From the NCBI GenBank assembly GCA_012845835.1, contig JABAKD010000019.1, positions 11,534,344 to 11,598,343 of the forward strand: a DNA stretch of 64,000 bases, read 5' to 3'. The stretch is from Undaria pinnatifida (Eukaryota; Sar; Phaeophyceae; Laminariales; Alariaceae). A model generated the notes under the pieces. That model was not told the origin of the DNA, did no database searches, and saw only the letters and a program-made list of their open reading frames with translations. Below, one piece after another: positions 20,987 through 32,845 of the stretch; position 1 is the stretch's first letter, and every line of letters starts with the position of its first letter. The position numbers and the translations under genes were made by a program.

Positions 20987-23900
20987 CGGCGTTTTAATTT
21001 CGCGATGTGTATCCGCATTGGAATGGTAAGGCTACGCCGCGTGAAAAAAAATGGCCGAAAATATTTTTGTCAAGTTAAGCACAGAGTCGGTCGTGCGAGT
21101 AGCTCAAAACCGCTATTGAAGATGGAGGTGCGCCACTCCTACCGTAGCCTTGGCCTGCTTGCTGCTTGTGGCTGTCTGGATTCGCACGCGGATTGTCGGC
21201 AAAGGTGATGAGGATGGGATCATAGTCCACATGATTCTTTTTTATTGTTTTGGTCCCGCCTCATATGCAACTTCCACCGGTTGTTTCTTTGTTTGGGCAA
21301 CGTCATGTGCAACTTCCACCGGTTGTTTCGTTGGGCAACGATACAGTTAAGGTTCGAGAGCTGTCGCTTGTTTCACTCACCTAGATATTTTCCCCAGTGA
21401 AGGCCGGCGATGCTTGTGCACCTATCCACCTGTGGTCGACTGCACGCAAGGCGTTGTACGTTCAAAGCACAAAGCACCATTTCGTAAGCTCGCGAGGTGT
21501 TCTTTGTTTTTTGATGTGTTGAGGTGTTTCCGACCCAGTGATGCTTCAAACCAACACACCCGTTTTAACATGAATAAGCGTATAAATAGCTGACGTCCTT
21601 GAACATTATTTATAAAATATGTTGGCCCTTGCACGAGAGCAGCCGTAGGGTCCGGTTTAGACCAGATTTTGAGCCGTCTTCGAGATAACTCGAGCTGAGG
21701 TCCACCTCTCGGCGCGCTGTTTCCTGGACGCGCCTCACTTTGCTCGCCCCTCCCGACTCTGCCGGGCGCGCCCTCGGCTGGTCGCGCTTCGTGTATTGTG
21801 ACAGCCGCTGCAAAATCGTGTGTTTTGACATTTTTTCGTTGCGAAAGGTCCAGTACGCCAGTCGTAGGTATAACAACACAACAAGTTATCCCTATAGACT
21901 ATACTCATTGTACAACGGTAGCTGAGGGGTATAACCCCCGAATAGTTGTTGATCGTTTGGCACGAGTTCGAATCTCGGTGAAATATTATTATTTTTTCAA
22001 GTTAATTTCTTCATTATCTTTGCTTTGGTTTCGAGCCTCGATGTGTTCATTGTCCGATACTCTTTTACTTTTCTCTCTCCCCCCCCCCCCCCCCCATTTC
22101 CCTGTTCTCTATGTATCGGCTTGAAGGAAAGTGATTTTTTTTTGTATTTATACGATTATACTAGAACCTAGAAAAGCTGCTTTGCTGTTGTCGAACTGCC
22201 GCAGCTGCGGCTCCTGCTGTTGAATATCCACGTACATAACAAGAGTTGTGCGGGGGCTGCTGCTGCTGTTGTTCGTCATCGTGTGCCGGATGACGCCAGT
22301 TGTTGCGGTGATTTATTATTGCCCCTGATTCCAGTGTTTCTCTCTATTCAAACACTGTTTGTTTATAATGTACCCGTCGGTGGTGCGTCCCATGTACAGC
22401 CTCGATTTACCCATAAACCTATGCTCATAGTATATGCCATGCACACTCGAAAATTACGCGCATGCGCGGAGCCAAGGCGGGCGGCAACCTGCCCCGGCGA
22501 AGCCCGCCTGGTATATATTTATAACTCACTTACCTGCCCAAATCACCGCAGCTTTTCATTCGAAGGCACTCTGAAGCTCTGAATACGCTGTGCCCGTAGG
22601 TGTCTACCCCCCTCCTCTTCTACCTTAATACATAACTGGTCCGTACGTAAGGTTCGGCGGCCGACGAGTTTTCGTCGACTTTTTTCACCGAATTCCCCGG
22701 TGCCGACTGGGGTCTCTTGCCGCCGCATTAATTTAGTCGCCTGGCTGTTTGACCCCCCTCGATCTCATAACGCTCACGCATCCCAATTCATGCATATGAC
22801 TCACACATCCCATTTCAAGGCATGCCTGTGGCACACCCCGCTTCAAGCATGGCTCTCGCACATCGCACGTCCCCCCACTAACAACCCAAACGGTTAACGT
22901 CCATGCCTCGACGGATATTGATATAGCTGGCACACAAGCGCCCAGTGCCCACTCTAAGCTAGTCAACTGCTATTAGCCTCGTGGGTGTCGGAAGTTGAGG
23001 TTCTGGACGTCAAACAACAGTGTCTCGGTTGCCCTGTGCTTCATCTGGCTGCCCCAACACAACAACGACATTTTTTTTGTTCATGTCGCGGGTGTCCTTC
23101 GCTGCGTTTTGCAACTTGACAGTGATAAAGTGTCGAAAACAATGACGATATTGCGTTAGTGTCGAAAACAGTGACGATTACAGTAGTGTCGGACACCCAC
23201 CAGCCCGCGCTGGTGTGTGTCCGCAGTGCAACGTAAGGAGATGTATGTACGCCACGCATGGAGCCCGATGATACTTGCACTCTTGCACTCTGTTCTTAAT
23301 AACATTGTAGAATATTTGACACGACCGCATTTCCTACTCGCCTGTTGGGTTTTGCTAAACCTGAGTCCCAGAACAAAATTGGCCCACCGGTCTAGACCTC
23401 GGATGATTGTGATTAGGCGTTGGTCTGTATGTCACTGGTTTGTTTACCCTGCCCCTCCTCCCCCGCCCCCAACCACTGACGTCGATTTTGGATCTTGTCA
23501 AGTTATTGAGGGTTCGTCGGAACAACGATCAACCCTAATCAACCGTTCGACCTGCCCAATTGCAATGTGATTACACCGAACGGCAGTCCAAAAGCAGCCC
23601 CCTCCAGGCAGTGTGTTGGAATGCTGGCGGTGGTGGCGACATGTTTGTGGTGTTTTTGGTGGTGACGGCGATGGTTGTCGGGTTGGTGGCGTTGGTGTTC
23701 GTGGCAGCGGTGGTAGTAGTAGTAGTAGTAACAGGATCACAGCCTCGGGGCACGTGGCACAATATAACCCAGAAAGTAAAATCTACACCAACCCCAGAAA
23801 TATCGTTCAAAAATCCATGTTTGTATCCTACACACTTTGTGTAGCACAAATCTACTACCACAACAAGCAGTGCTGTTATCATCCCATTCATCGTAAAACG

Positions 23901-24290
23901 CATAAAAAAAAAGTTCACATTTCCTTCCATGGTGTGGAGTGGAATCACAGTTACTCCGCATATTAATACGCAAAAAAACACGAAAAAAAAAACGCACTCA
24001 ACCTTTAACCACATCCATTCGGCCCGCTGCTACTCGTACCCGCTGCACTGCTCATGTACAAAAACACACATCGGGGTACCACACAGACGTAAGGACCGTA
24101 AACAACCTACCACCCGCCCCTCCACACCGAAGATTGAAGGCTACAAACCACTATTATACTTCCTCCCACGCAAAAAAAGTTCTAGCTCTCCCTAAACATA
24201 TACGCGAACCACGTACGATATAAATAACGCTGCGCTGCCAATCGCTGAAGACCCCCCCTCCCAGCTTCTCCGTCTGGAAAGGAATGCGTG
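20987..24290. other. No gene recognised
   Basis: Contains a piece similar to the 88-bp family A end at about 21586-21622 (GCTGACGTCCTTGAACATT), a C run (22080-22095), AGTGTCGAAAACA repeats (23127-23180), and GGT/GTA runs at 23620-23730. Open frames are low complexity. Confidence 0.5.
21912..21995 (+). other. tRNA-like (SINE head) candidate
   Basis: An A-box-like TAGCTGAGGGGT at 21919 and a B-box-like GAGTTCGAATCTC at 21964 are spaced as in tRNA genes, and the T-arm pairs at four of five positions. The acceptor ends do not pair, so this is not a working tRNA. It is followed by GGTGAAATATTATTATTTTTTC. Confidence 0.3.
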
Positions 24291-24319
24291 AGCATTGGTC
24301 AAGTAAGGCATGCAACAAT

Positions 24320-24640
24320 CGAGTACGCCCCCTCCCCGCCCCCGGCTTCTCGAGCGACGGCATCCCAAAAGAGATGCTTGGGCGTGTATGCCTCCAAGCG
24401 AAACGCCCACGAGTAAACGTCGGCGGACACGAACGCCACCGCAACCGCCTCGTGCTCCGCTCGAGGTAGCCGTCGTCCACACACGCGGCGGCGAGGGCTG
24501 CACGGTCGTTCCAGCGGGGGGCGGTCTATTTCGCGGAGAAAGAAACCGGCCGGGACGACGGAATCCTTTCGCCAATGTCGTCGTCCGTTTTTCCACGAAA
24601 TCCAAACCAAACCAAACCAAAGACCATCAACTGAAGTCAA
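24320..24640 (-). other. Weak protein-kinase-like open frame
   Basis: A minus-strand frame contains FVSADVYSWAFRLEAYTP, resembling subdomain IX of protein kinases (D-V-Y-S-F/W), but no catalytic-loop or ATP-site motif is seen nearby. Upstream bases at 24600-24790 are an AACC/AATCC-type repeat. This could be one exon of a gene or chance. Confidence 0.2.
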
Positions 24641-25336
24641 TTCAGATCAAGTCAACCCCAGCCATTAGCCGAACCAATCGAACCCAAACCAATCCACACT
24701 CAAACCAAACCCAACCAAGAAAAAAAAAAAAAGATCCAAACCAATCCAAACCGACAAACCCAGCCAGTCCAAACAAAACCCATATATCGTCGGCTCCCGG
24801 GTCTACGATCGATACAACAGCGAGCAGCTTTCGGCGAGCGACCGTGCGTGCACACAAATAGCCACGAGGTGAGGTGCAGCAGCACCAGCAGTACCACCAT
24901 CTCCACTAGCAGTAGCAACACCAACATCAACACCACCGCCCCCACCACGACCAACAGCACCCGCCTCATGAGCCCTGTCAACGACGTGGGCACGCACGCG
25001 GGGCACTCGCTGCGCAAGCGGCTCACCCGACAACACAACAAACACGTAGTACGCAAAGCAACGGTGCACACGGCGCGCTGACGCGAGCGGTTCTGGACAC
25101 AATCAAAAACATGCGAACACCACACACCACCAAACCCTGCTCCAGCTGCTGGCTGACGTGTTGTCCATTTCTACCCCGACGTATAATATATACCAGTACA
25201 TTTACCCCTCGCACTTTCACTCTTCCCGAAATGTTACCTCATGCAACTCTCCTTTAGCTACCGTAAATACCCCAAAGCCCAGGCGAGACGCCGACTGGCC
25301 TACCCCCAGCCCCAGCCCCTAGCCTCCTCCTTTCCT

Positions 25337-26083
25337 CTATCGACTTTTCCACGAACCCCCTGCGGCTGGCCCGCGGTCCCATTCTGCCGAACCATGTTTC
25401 AAGCTGGTGTCTATCGATCGCCCTTCCCTCCCTCTCCCGCCTGCGACACCCGCCGCTTCTCGCGCTTCATTCGACCCTTTCGCCACAAGAACAGACTGTG
25501 TGGGATCCTCCTCCTCTTCCTCCGGCTCCTGCACCTCTCTCATCCCCACACCTTTCTCCCCATCCCCTTCTTGCCCCCCCGCTTTCTCATCCTCCTCCGC
25601 ATCCTCCTCCTCTTCTTGCTGCGCATCGTCATCATCGTCATCGTTGCGCCTCCCTTCTATAACCCCCCTAACCCCGCTTTGCACATCCCACGCTTTCGTC
25701 GTCGGGTCCAACGCGGCAGAAGAAAGCGATCCGTCACCATCCAAAGGGTTCGCTGAATCAACCACCTCATCTACAGACACCCCCACCGCGCCATCAGCAG
25801 CATCAGCAGCATCATTATCTCCAGCAGCAGTGTCGTCGAGAGCAAAAGTGGACGGGTCTTCCGCGTCCTCGCTATCTTCCTCCACTGGGTCAAGAATGTC
25901 GAACACGCCCGAGCCTTCCATCGTACGCATCACGCCTACGATAGCCTCGATCGTCACTCCGGCAACGTCTAACGCCGGCTTGTCCTGGCGAGGCCATGGG
26001 GTATAACGCGTGCGGGGAGTTGGACGAGGCGGAGCGGGAGGGGTGGATAATGAAGATTTGTGCCACTTTGATGACCGAGGCAT
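25337..26083 (-). CDS. Hypothetical acidic low-complexity protein
   Basis: A minus-strand frame of 248 residues starts at ATG 26083; the same frame is open further upstream but without an ATG. Order of features: a Ser/Pro-rich basic start, TPWPRQDKPALDVAGVTIEA, then an acidic region (DILDPVEEDSEDAED, a run of six Asp, EEEEEDAEEDEK and EPEEEEED), ending with a Gly/Arg-rich tail. I recognise no domain. Consistent use of third-position variation and a single long frame argue for coding. Low complexity argues caution, and the plus strand is also open. It may be a terminal exon of a longer gene whose other exons include 26330-26755. Confidence 0.4.
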   Translation of the reverse strand: MPRSSKWHKSSLSTPPAPPRPTPRTRYTPWPRQDKPALDVAGVTIEAIVGVMRTMEGSGVFDILDPVEEDSEDAEDPSTFALDDTAAGDNDAADAADGAVGVSVDEVVDSANPLDGDGSLSSAALDPTTKAWDVQSGVRGVIEGRRNDDDDDDAQQEEEEDAEEDEKAGGQEGDGEKGVGMREVQEPEEEEEDPTQSVLVAKGSNEAREAAGVAGGRGREGRSIDTSLKHGSAEWDRGPAAGGSWKSR

Positions 26084-26329
26084 GACCGAGGATGCTTCAT
26101 GGTGTATTCGCCGGGGCCCGACGACAAGGACTCTTAACACACCCTTGCTGTCTGCCCCACGGGACACTACAGCACCTTACCCTACCGAACCCCGTTTTAC
26201 CCTGGCCCGCCCTATTCTAGCCCATTCAACTGCACCAACCCTACCCTACCCTACCCTATCCTGCCGATTTTGTGTACTGATATTATAATACAGCAACTTA
26301 AATCCAAGTATAATTGCAAATATTATGTC

Positions 26330-26755
26330 CCTAACAAGTGGGTTGCATGAGGGCGGCCATGGGGATAAATCGAGTAGCTGACCTCGGGCTGCGCCTCTTT
26401 GGCTGCAATGGAGAGGTGCACGCTCGTCTTTCCTAGGTCCTCGCACGAAAGGCCAAGGTCCAAAAGCTGCCTGTGGACGCCCCCAGCTGCCTTCAAAGCG
26501 ATTTCCAGCGCGTCCTCTAACTCCCCTGTGGGTTAAGCAAGGGGTGGGGGGGGGGGGTAGGGAGAGTGAGCGGGTGGGTTGAGGGTGAGAGAGCGGGTCG
26601 TGAGGGGGGAGGGCGGTGGAGGAGGGGGTGAAGGGAAGGGGAGGCGGGAGAGGGGGGGGGGGGGGATACTGGGCGTTGGCGTTGGCGTCGTGTTTATCCC
26701 AGGCGTGTTCGCTCTGTTCGAAGGCGGTCATCTTCGGGTTGTTGTTGACAGCCAC
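26330..26755 (-). CDS. Possible two-exon hypothetical gene fragment
   Basis: On the minus strand one frame reads MTAFEQSEHAWDKHDANANA (about 26730-26670). It is then interrupted by a C/G-rich tract with homopolymers and an acceptor-like TTAACCCACAG. A second frame follows: DALEIALKAAGGVHRQLLDL, then LSCEDLGKTSVHLSIAAKEA and a stop near 26330. Both pieces look like globular protein rather than repeat. I could not find a donor and acceptor that join them in one phase, so the structure is tentative and the function unknown. Confidence 0.35.
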
Positions 26756-27282
26756 ATCAGTTATTACACAAAACCGACCGTTTTTTACATACTACCGTAT
26801 TCGTACTGGACTGCATTTTATTGTGATATGCATGACATGGCACGTCTTGTCCGAGCCAAGCAGCGTCAGGGGAAAGGCGTACGAGCGGTGCGGTGTCATG
26901 CTGTTGCCTTGCCTCAATCAAGGCTAACGCTCACTTGGCCTGATGCACGCGCATTCATGCGAGAAACAGCAGACTCAGCAGCGTCACACCAGGGGCTGGC
27001 CGGGTGCAGGTCTTCTTGCCTACCTCGCAAGGCCAGGTACCGTACAAAATGCCGTGGGAGAATCAATCGCATTGCCGAGAGCCTGTGGATGCTCGATATC
27101 ACATCACCAGCGAGGGAAGAACAAGGACGTGTTCTTGACTCCATTACCACAGCGCCCCGTGTTTGGGGGATAACTTAGAATTGGAGTTGGATATTTGATG
27201 CTGTTAAGAGGCTGCTGGCTGAGGCAACGCGAGCTAGGGTCTATAACGGATGAATGCCCAGATAGGTCTTGGTTAGAAACAC

Positions 27283-27412
27283 TTGTAGCTCTTTGAGAGA
27301 AACGCCTGCGTCGCAGGTCTTTGAAATAAATGCTTATAGCTGGTTGAGAGAAACGCCTGCGTCGCAGGTCTTTGAATTAAATGCTTATAGTTCGTTGAGA
27401 GAAACGCCTCAC
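27283..27412. repeat. 51-bp tandem repeat, about 2.5 copies
   Basis: GAGAGAAACGCCTGCGTCGC recurs with a 51-bp period (AACGCC at 27301, 27352, 27403). Read on the plus strand it gives a 17-residue repeat ending in NAYS. I infer no function. Confidence 0.85.
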
Positions 27413-27574
27413 CAATCCGTTTCAACGCCTCTCGCCGACCGTCCGCAAACGCCTCCCTGTCTCGCGTTATTTCGTGCACAGCGGCGTCCACGGCATCTCG
27501 CTTGCACTATCGATGCAGACAAAAAGGTAGATAAACAAAACAACAGGGTGGAAGGGGGATACATTGAGAACAGG

Positions 27575-27755
27575 CGGGTGGGTGGGTGGGTGGGTGGGTG
27601 GGCAGGTGAGTGGATGGATGGATGGATGGGCGGGTGGATACGGGCGCATGGATAGCTGGCTGGCTGGCTGGCTGGATAGATGGATGGATGGATGGATGGT
27701 TGGATAGGTGGATGGGTGGATGGGTGGATGGATGGATGGATGGATGAATGGATAC
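27575..27755. repeat. GGTG and GGAT/GGCT tetranucleotide microsatellite
   Basis: (GGTG)n at about 27578-27601, (GGAT)n at 27611-27631, (GGCT)n at 27656-27674 and (GGAT)n at 27676-27752. Trp/Met/Gly-rich frames here are artefacts. Confidence 0.9.
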
Positions 27756-28526
27756 ATTAAAATGCGACTAAATGCACGTCATGGGCAAGGGAAGGTCCAA
27801 GAAAAATACGTAACGCGGCGATCGCGAGGAAAAAAACACGAGTCAGTCCATGTTTACTGCAGTTCATCCGTCTCGCAGGACTCTGCGCACTTTTTGTGCT
27901 AGCATCTTGCTATTGTCCTCTTCGAAGCGGCCCCTGCGGCGACCACTAGCAAAATAAGAGCCCTCAGCTTATGAAGAAACAACTTTTCTATCTCACACCA
28001 ACTCCCAGTTGCCTGTACACGTTCTTTCTTTTTCAATCCACGCTGACAATACCTGTTCTGCGGTCTGCTCCGCTCGCGTGCTGGCCTCGAACACTGCCAT
28101 CCGTAGAGCATCCACCTATTCAAAGTTAGTGTTTCGTGATTAGTCCAGGATAAACACAGGGGCGGCTTAGTTTAACAGTTTTTTTTTCACCATCCTCACA
28201 GCAGCATTTAGTTTGCAGCAGGTGCCATGGGAACGCTTCCAACCAACGCACACAGTTGGCAGTTACAAAAACTCCGGAGTACCAGTGATACAGCAGCGCG
28301 AGCGCCTAACAAAGAGCTTTGTTGGTATACGACAGTCTAATAGGCATCTCTGCTGGCATATGACAAGCATCTGAAACAGGGATGGCAGTTATGGCAAATC
28401 AGGGCTCCTCCTTGAAAACGCCACGATCGCTAGGTCTGGATGAGTACTACCAGGTAAGCCCTACGCCTTACGTAAAATATGTGCCCGCACCTCGTCTCAG
28501 CAGCAAGGACGGAGACAAACAGAGAT

Positions 28527-29220
28527 GGGAAATGGACAAACGTGGGTATACCCACCCACTTTTCAGACAAAAGGGGGTGCGCCCAGATACAGACATCGGC
28601 TCTCGCCTGTGCTCATCCTAACCACTCCAAATTTAATACTGACGCGAAGACAAAACGCCCACGGCCTATGCAAAGCATGGGCATCGACTTTTGCGAACCT
28701 TCGGCCACGTCGAAGGACCAAACAGGGCCGCCGGAAAGAAGGGCCCCACACGATACCCCTTTTTGTCCGACAACCACGTGGGTATACCCACCGTCTGCTA
28801 CTATCTTTATCCTCCCCCCCTTTATGTCCACTTTTTCGGCCTTTTTCGCCCACTTCTGTCCGAAGTATACCCACTTTTGACCACTCTCCGCCCCTCAAAA
28901 GTCACCCTCCACGGCACCGCACGGCAGAACATCCAAGACGACCATAGTCCACACCGCCTCTTTTTCAAGGCCTGCAGAATTAAGCCGCAAACAACCCGCA
29001 CACAAATAAACCAGGACCCCTCACGGCACAACAAGAACAACAACAGCAATGAAGGCCGACAGCAGCAGCAGCAGCAGTGGTGATATCTCTCACCTTTTCA
29101 TTCATTAGATGGTACTGCTATTGTTGTTCTGTGATATGATGCAGCAAATCGTTGCAGACCCCAACAGAATCCCAACGAAACCCACGGGAACGCGACCCTA
29201 CGCGTACAGCAGTATTCTGG
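28527..29220 (+). repeat. Left terminal inverted repeat of the MULE
   Basis: Inverse of 37584-38374 with scattered substitutions. It includes the CCACTCCAAATTTAATACTG, GGGCCGCCGGAAAGAAGGGC and CAGCAGCAGCAGCAG blocks. Outer bases are GGGAAATGGACAAACGTGGG. Confidence 0.9.
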
Positions 29221-31653
29221 AGTTTTGAAAGGGGGACGGACAATTACTTCGCTTCTCGCTGTTGCTGGTGCTGCTGGTGCATGATCATTAGAATAAATGA
29301 TGGATTCCCGTGTCCTCTTACTAACCCTACTCATAGCAACGAGGGCAACAATAACGCGAATACTAGTTATTGCTGCTTGCTGCTGGTGGAGAACCGAAAT
29401 GTTCGCGCACCCTCTGTATGTAGCGTCGTAAGGGAAATATATGCGAAAATATAGACTATCTGTCAACGGAATACCATCCGCATAGTATGTATGTACGTTA
29501 TGCATAGTGTGTGGTTAAAATGACGTTGTATGTATCGTACCAGGAAAGAGCTACCAGTATGTATGTGTATGAAGTGAAAACATATACAGGAGAGGGTAGG
29601 ATATGTACTTCGGAGTAGAAAGAAAAGTGTATGTCAATACAGCAGTATCTATGTGTAGGAGGCTTGTGAGCAGGGGGACGATGGGAATACGTCTCTAATA
29701 TTTCAAGAGGAGTTAATACTACTAATCATGCGATATTATCACCCTGTACTACAGCAGGAGCAGCAGTGTTGTATTTTGTGTCGGTGAAAGTACAGAAATA
29801 ATATATATATATATATGCTCGAATGATGGTGGGTTTCCACTCGAGGTGAGAGATTCCCACGGTTGCTTCCCGAATATAAAACTGCACAGCTTTCCAATGC
29901 AACAAGAAGTTGCACGATTGCAGCATGTGATACTTCATGTTGCAGCCTTAATTTGTGTCGTTTCTGAGTGTGTGCCGGGAGAGGGGGGGGGGGGGTGCGG
30001 GGGCAGGAGGACCATAGGGTTGTTCGATGTTCCACAAAAAAAAGGGGCCAAATGAAATAGGAACAAAACACAACTGTTTGAAGGTGTCCTACCAACAGAA
30101 GTCGCGTGTCAGGAAGGGAATATGTGTCACGTTGCGCTTGACGAGCCTGCCACCCAAAACGTCCACAAACTTATCGTTTTGGCAACTTCATGCCCTAAAT
30201 CCGTGTCAGACCCCAAATACAGCAAAAGACGGCGGTGGTAGCGGCATGGCGCCCATAATTGATTACAACATGCCTCTAGGGTGTACCTCATGGTCCAACT
30301 CATGGGTCACAGCACCACTCACACTGGTCTATGGAACGCACGTGCAGTTCCACAGAACGAAGTCAAGTCTCTAACGCGAACACCGTCTTACCTAACAAAT
30401 GGCTGCAACGGCTCCGCAATACGTGGAGTGTCGCACGAGGCGCCCATACAAAACGCAAGATCCCTTCCTGCCCTACAAGGATGCCTTTGGCAGACGTAAA
30501 GCCGCAATTACGAGAAGGATGCAACCCTTCCCACATTGATTTCGTGTACTTCGCGTACGTAAAAGAAGGCCCGGAAAGCAAACGAAAAAAAAACTTGCAT
30601 CCCCGTATAGCAAAAAATGCCCACCAAAAAAGTGCCCTCAACAAGAACCCTCAACAAACCAAACACATACTTTTTTTCTCGTGCTCATATTGGCCGAAAA
30701 AACTTTTCGCCCTCAGAAGAAACACGAGCACCTGCTGCTCGCGAGAGCGGACATTTTTGCACACAGCCCGTTGCAGTCCTACACAATATCAACGCTATCA
30801 AGCCCGAAAACAAAGGAAGCAACAAGGCCCAAGCAACAACCTTCCAGGCCGCATTCAACAAATACCCGGCAAACGAACTTGCATCCACACACAAAACAGC
30901 TAGCACCGGAAAGAACGTGGTGGAGGGAGGGAGGAAATGGGGGAACCACGTGTCTATTGTCTAGGAGGCTCCTTGCGACGCCCCTTGCGACAGGTCCAGC
31001 ACCCCGCCTGCACCGCTGGCTCCCCCCCCCCACCGGTACCCGTGGCTCCTCCGCTCATGCGCCTGACGCCTACACCTCCTGCCGCCCGGCGGTCTGGGTC
31101 GTAGAGGGCGTAGGTTCGCGAAGACGTGTTCCTCGCCCCGTTGGACTCTATGCGCGCTTTTTTGCGTGGGCCCTTCTTCGGCCTGCCCGACTTTCCCTCG
31201 ACGTCCAGAGGTGGGCCGTGATCGGGCTTGGTCGTCAATTCGATCCACACGGGCGGGATTATGCGGTAGTTGGGGCTGTCCGCCGCGGCACGGTACTTGG
31301 CGAGAGAGTACCCCTTGTCAACGAGTTCAAGCGCCCGATTGGCCGTCTCGGTTGCTGAAACATGTGCACGAACGAAGGAAGGCGAGGGAGAGAAGGTCGA
31401 TAAAGAGGGCGGCGCGTTCGAGAGTGGAAACAATTGAAAGGATGGGTGAAAATGTCACCAGCAATCTTTTAAGCGTGAGGCTTTGCAACGCATGGCACCC
31501 CGAATGCTTTTGCATTTGCCGCGTCGCTACTCAACCTTGTCCATTGCAACACGACGGCGAACACATGCACGCCCGTCGACATGTACGCCGCCACGCGTAT
31601 CAACACACACCACTGACGGGTTGCCGCAAAAGGAAGTGCCTTCCTGTGACAAG

Positions 31654-31837
31654 ACGCCAGATAAACCATGAACGCAGTGGGCCGAAGCTACCGCTCAACA
31701 ATTTATGCCGTCAGTTTTCCTGGCCATGTCATCAACACTGCTACGACGCCGGATAAACCATGAACGCAGTGGGCCGAAGCTACCGCTCAACAATTTATGC
31801 CGTCAGTTTTCCTGGCCATGTCATCAACACTGCTACG
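31654..31837. repeat. Perfect 92-bp tandem duplication
   Basis: The block GATAAACCATGAACGCAGTG through ...CATCAACACTGCTACGA is repeated head to tail with a 92-bp period. The copies appear identical apart from one base near the start, so the duplication is recent. It lies in an intron of the MULE transposase, just before its last exon in transcription order. Confidence 0.9.
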
Positions 31838-32751
31838 AAAACAAAGCCTCAAACGCGGCAGGAACCGCATATGTCACCTTTCGTGACGGCAAGGACGTGG
31901 CGACAAGGGACCTTGAACCTCAGTGGCCAGTCACACGCGCAGTCATACTCGTGGTCATCGGCCGCGGCGCCCCACTTCAGGTTCACTCGGTTGCTGAGGA
32001 ACGAATTTTCTCGAGGGTAGACCATGTACCGTCCTCCGCCGGTAGGGCTAACTGAAAGCCTGTCACAGAATATAGAGGCAAGGACAGACGAAAGGAGGGA
32101 CAAGCTGTAGGGTGGCGATGCACAGTAGCTAGAATATGGATACGGCCAAAGTATATGTACATATACTTTTTTTTCCCTCTTTTCATTTAGTGTGCGCAGT
32201 TACAGGGGGTACGATGCTTTCCCCTCCGAAACAAAGCAAGCACGGCGTGAGAATTGAAATCGACACAAAAGCAGCCTGAGGTTGTCGCACTGCGCACGCC
32301 CGGAACCCTGTCTCAAACTTCATCTAGCGACGCAGCTACAGCGTCGAACACTTGCAATTGCCACAAGATGAAAGCAGACTCGTGGTACACGAAGCCGTAG
32401 GAATCCAAACGGTGCCGAACAAGTAGTGCAAAACGCCCAACACGAAACCAAATGGGAGAATGAATGGCCCCTCATAGAAAAATGACAAGACTTGAATGTG
32501 GCGTACATGCTTGGCACGCTGCGAACACACAGCTACCGAAAACAAGAGACCGGACGGTATGAGGTGCTCACCCGTCGGACCACTTGAACTCCAAGTCCCA
32601 CGACCTTGTCGCAAACGGTGTGACGACGGCGGTGGGATCGCCAACCTTAAGCTTGGCCGCGGTGTAGCCTCCTAGCCGTCTGCAGGACAATGTCGTGGAG
32701 GAACCCCAACACTGACTTCGTCCTGGTCTGGGCGACAATTAGTATATTACG

Positions 32752-32845
32752 AGTACCAACAACGCAGCTTGCAAAGATGAGTATTGACCTGAAATTCGTC
32801 GAACCCACGGCTGACGTCCTTGAAAATTAGTTATAAAATATCATG
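32752..32845 (-). repeat. 88-bp family A-type end, copy 1
   Basis: Carries CCAACAACGCAGCTTGCAAA, GATGAGTATTGACCTGAAA and GACGTCCTTGAAAATTAG. It is nearly identical to 38008-38097 in the same orientation. In the inverse direction it resembles the start of family A (CTCATCTTTGCAAGCTG). Confidence 0.8.

Noticed and set aside
25407-26006. Ser-rich 199-residue frame on the plus strand
   Set aside because: It is the antisense shadow of the acidic minus-strand frame; Ser-rich antisense of Asp/Glu-rich sequence is expected.
26220-26265. CCCTA repeats resembling telomere DNA
   Set aside because: Only about five imperfect 5-bp units, not the 6-bp CCCTAA telomere type, and not at a boundary.
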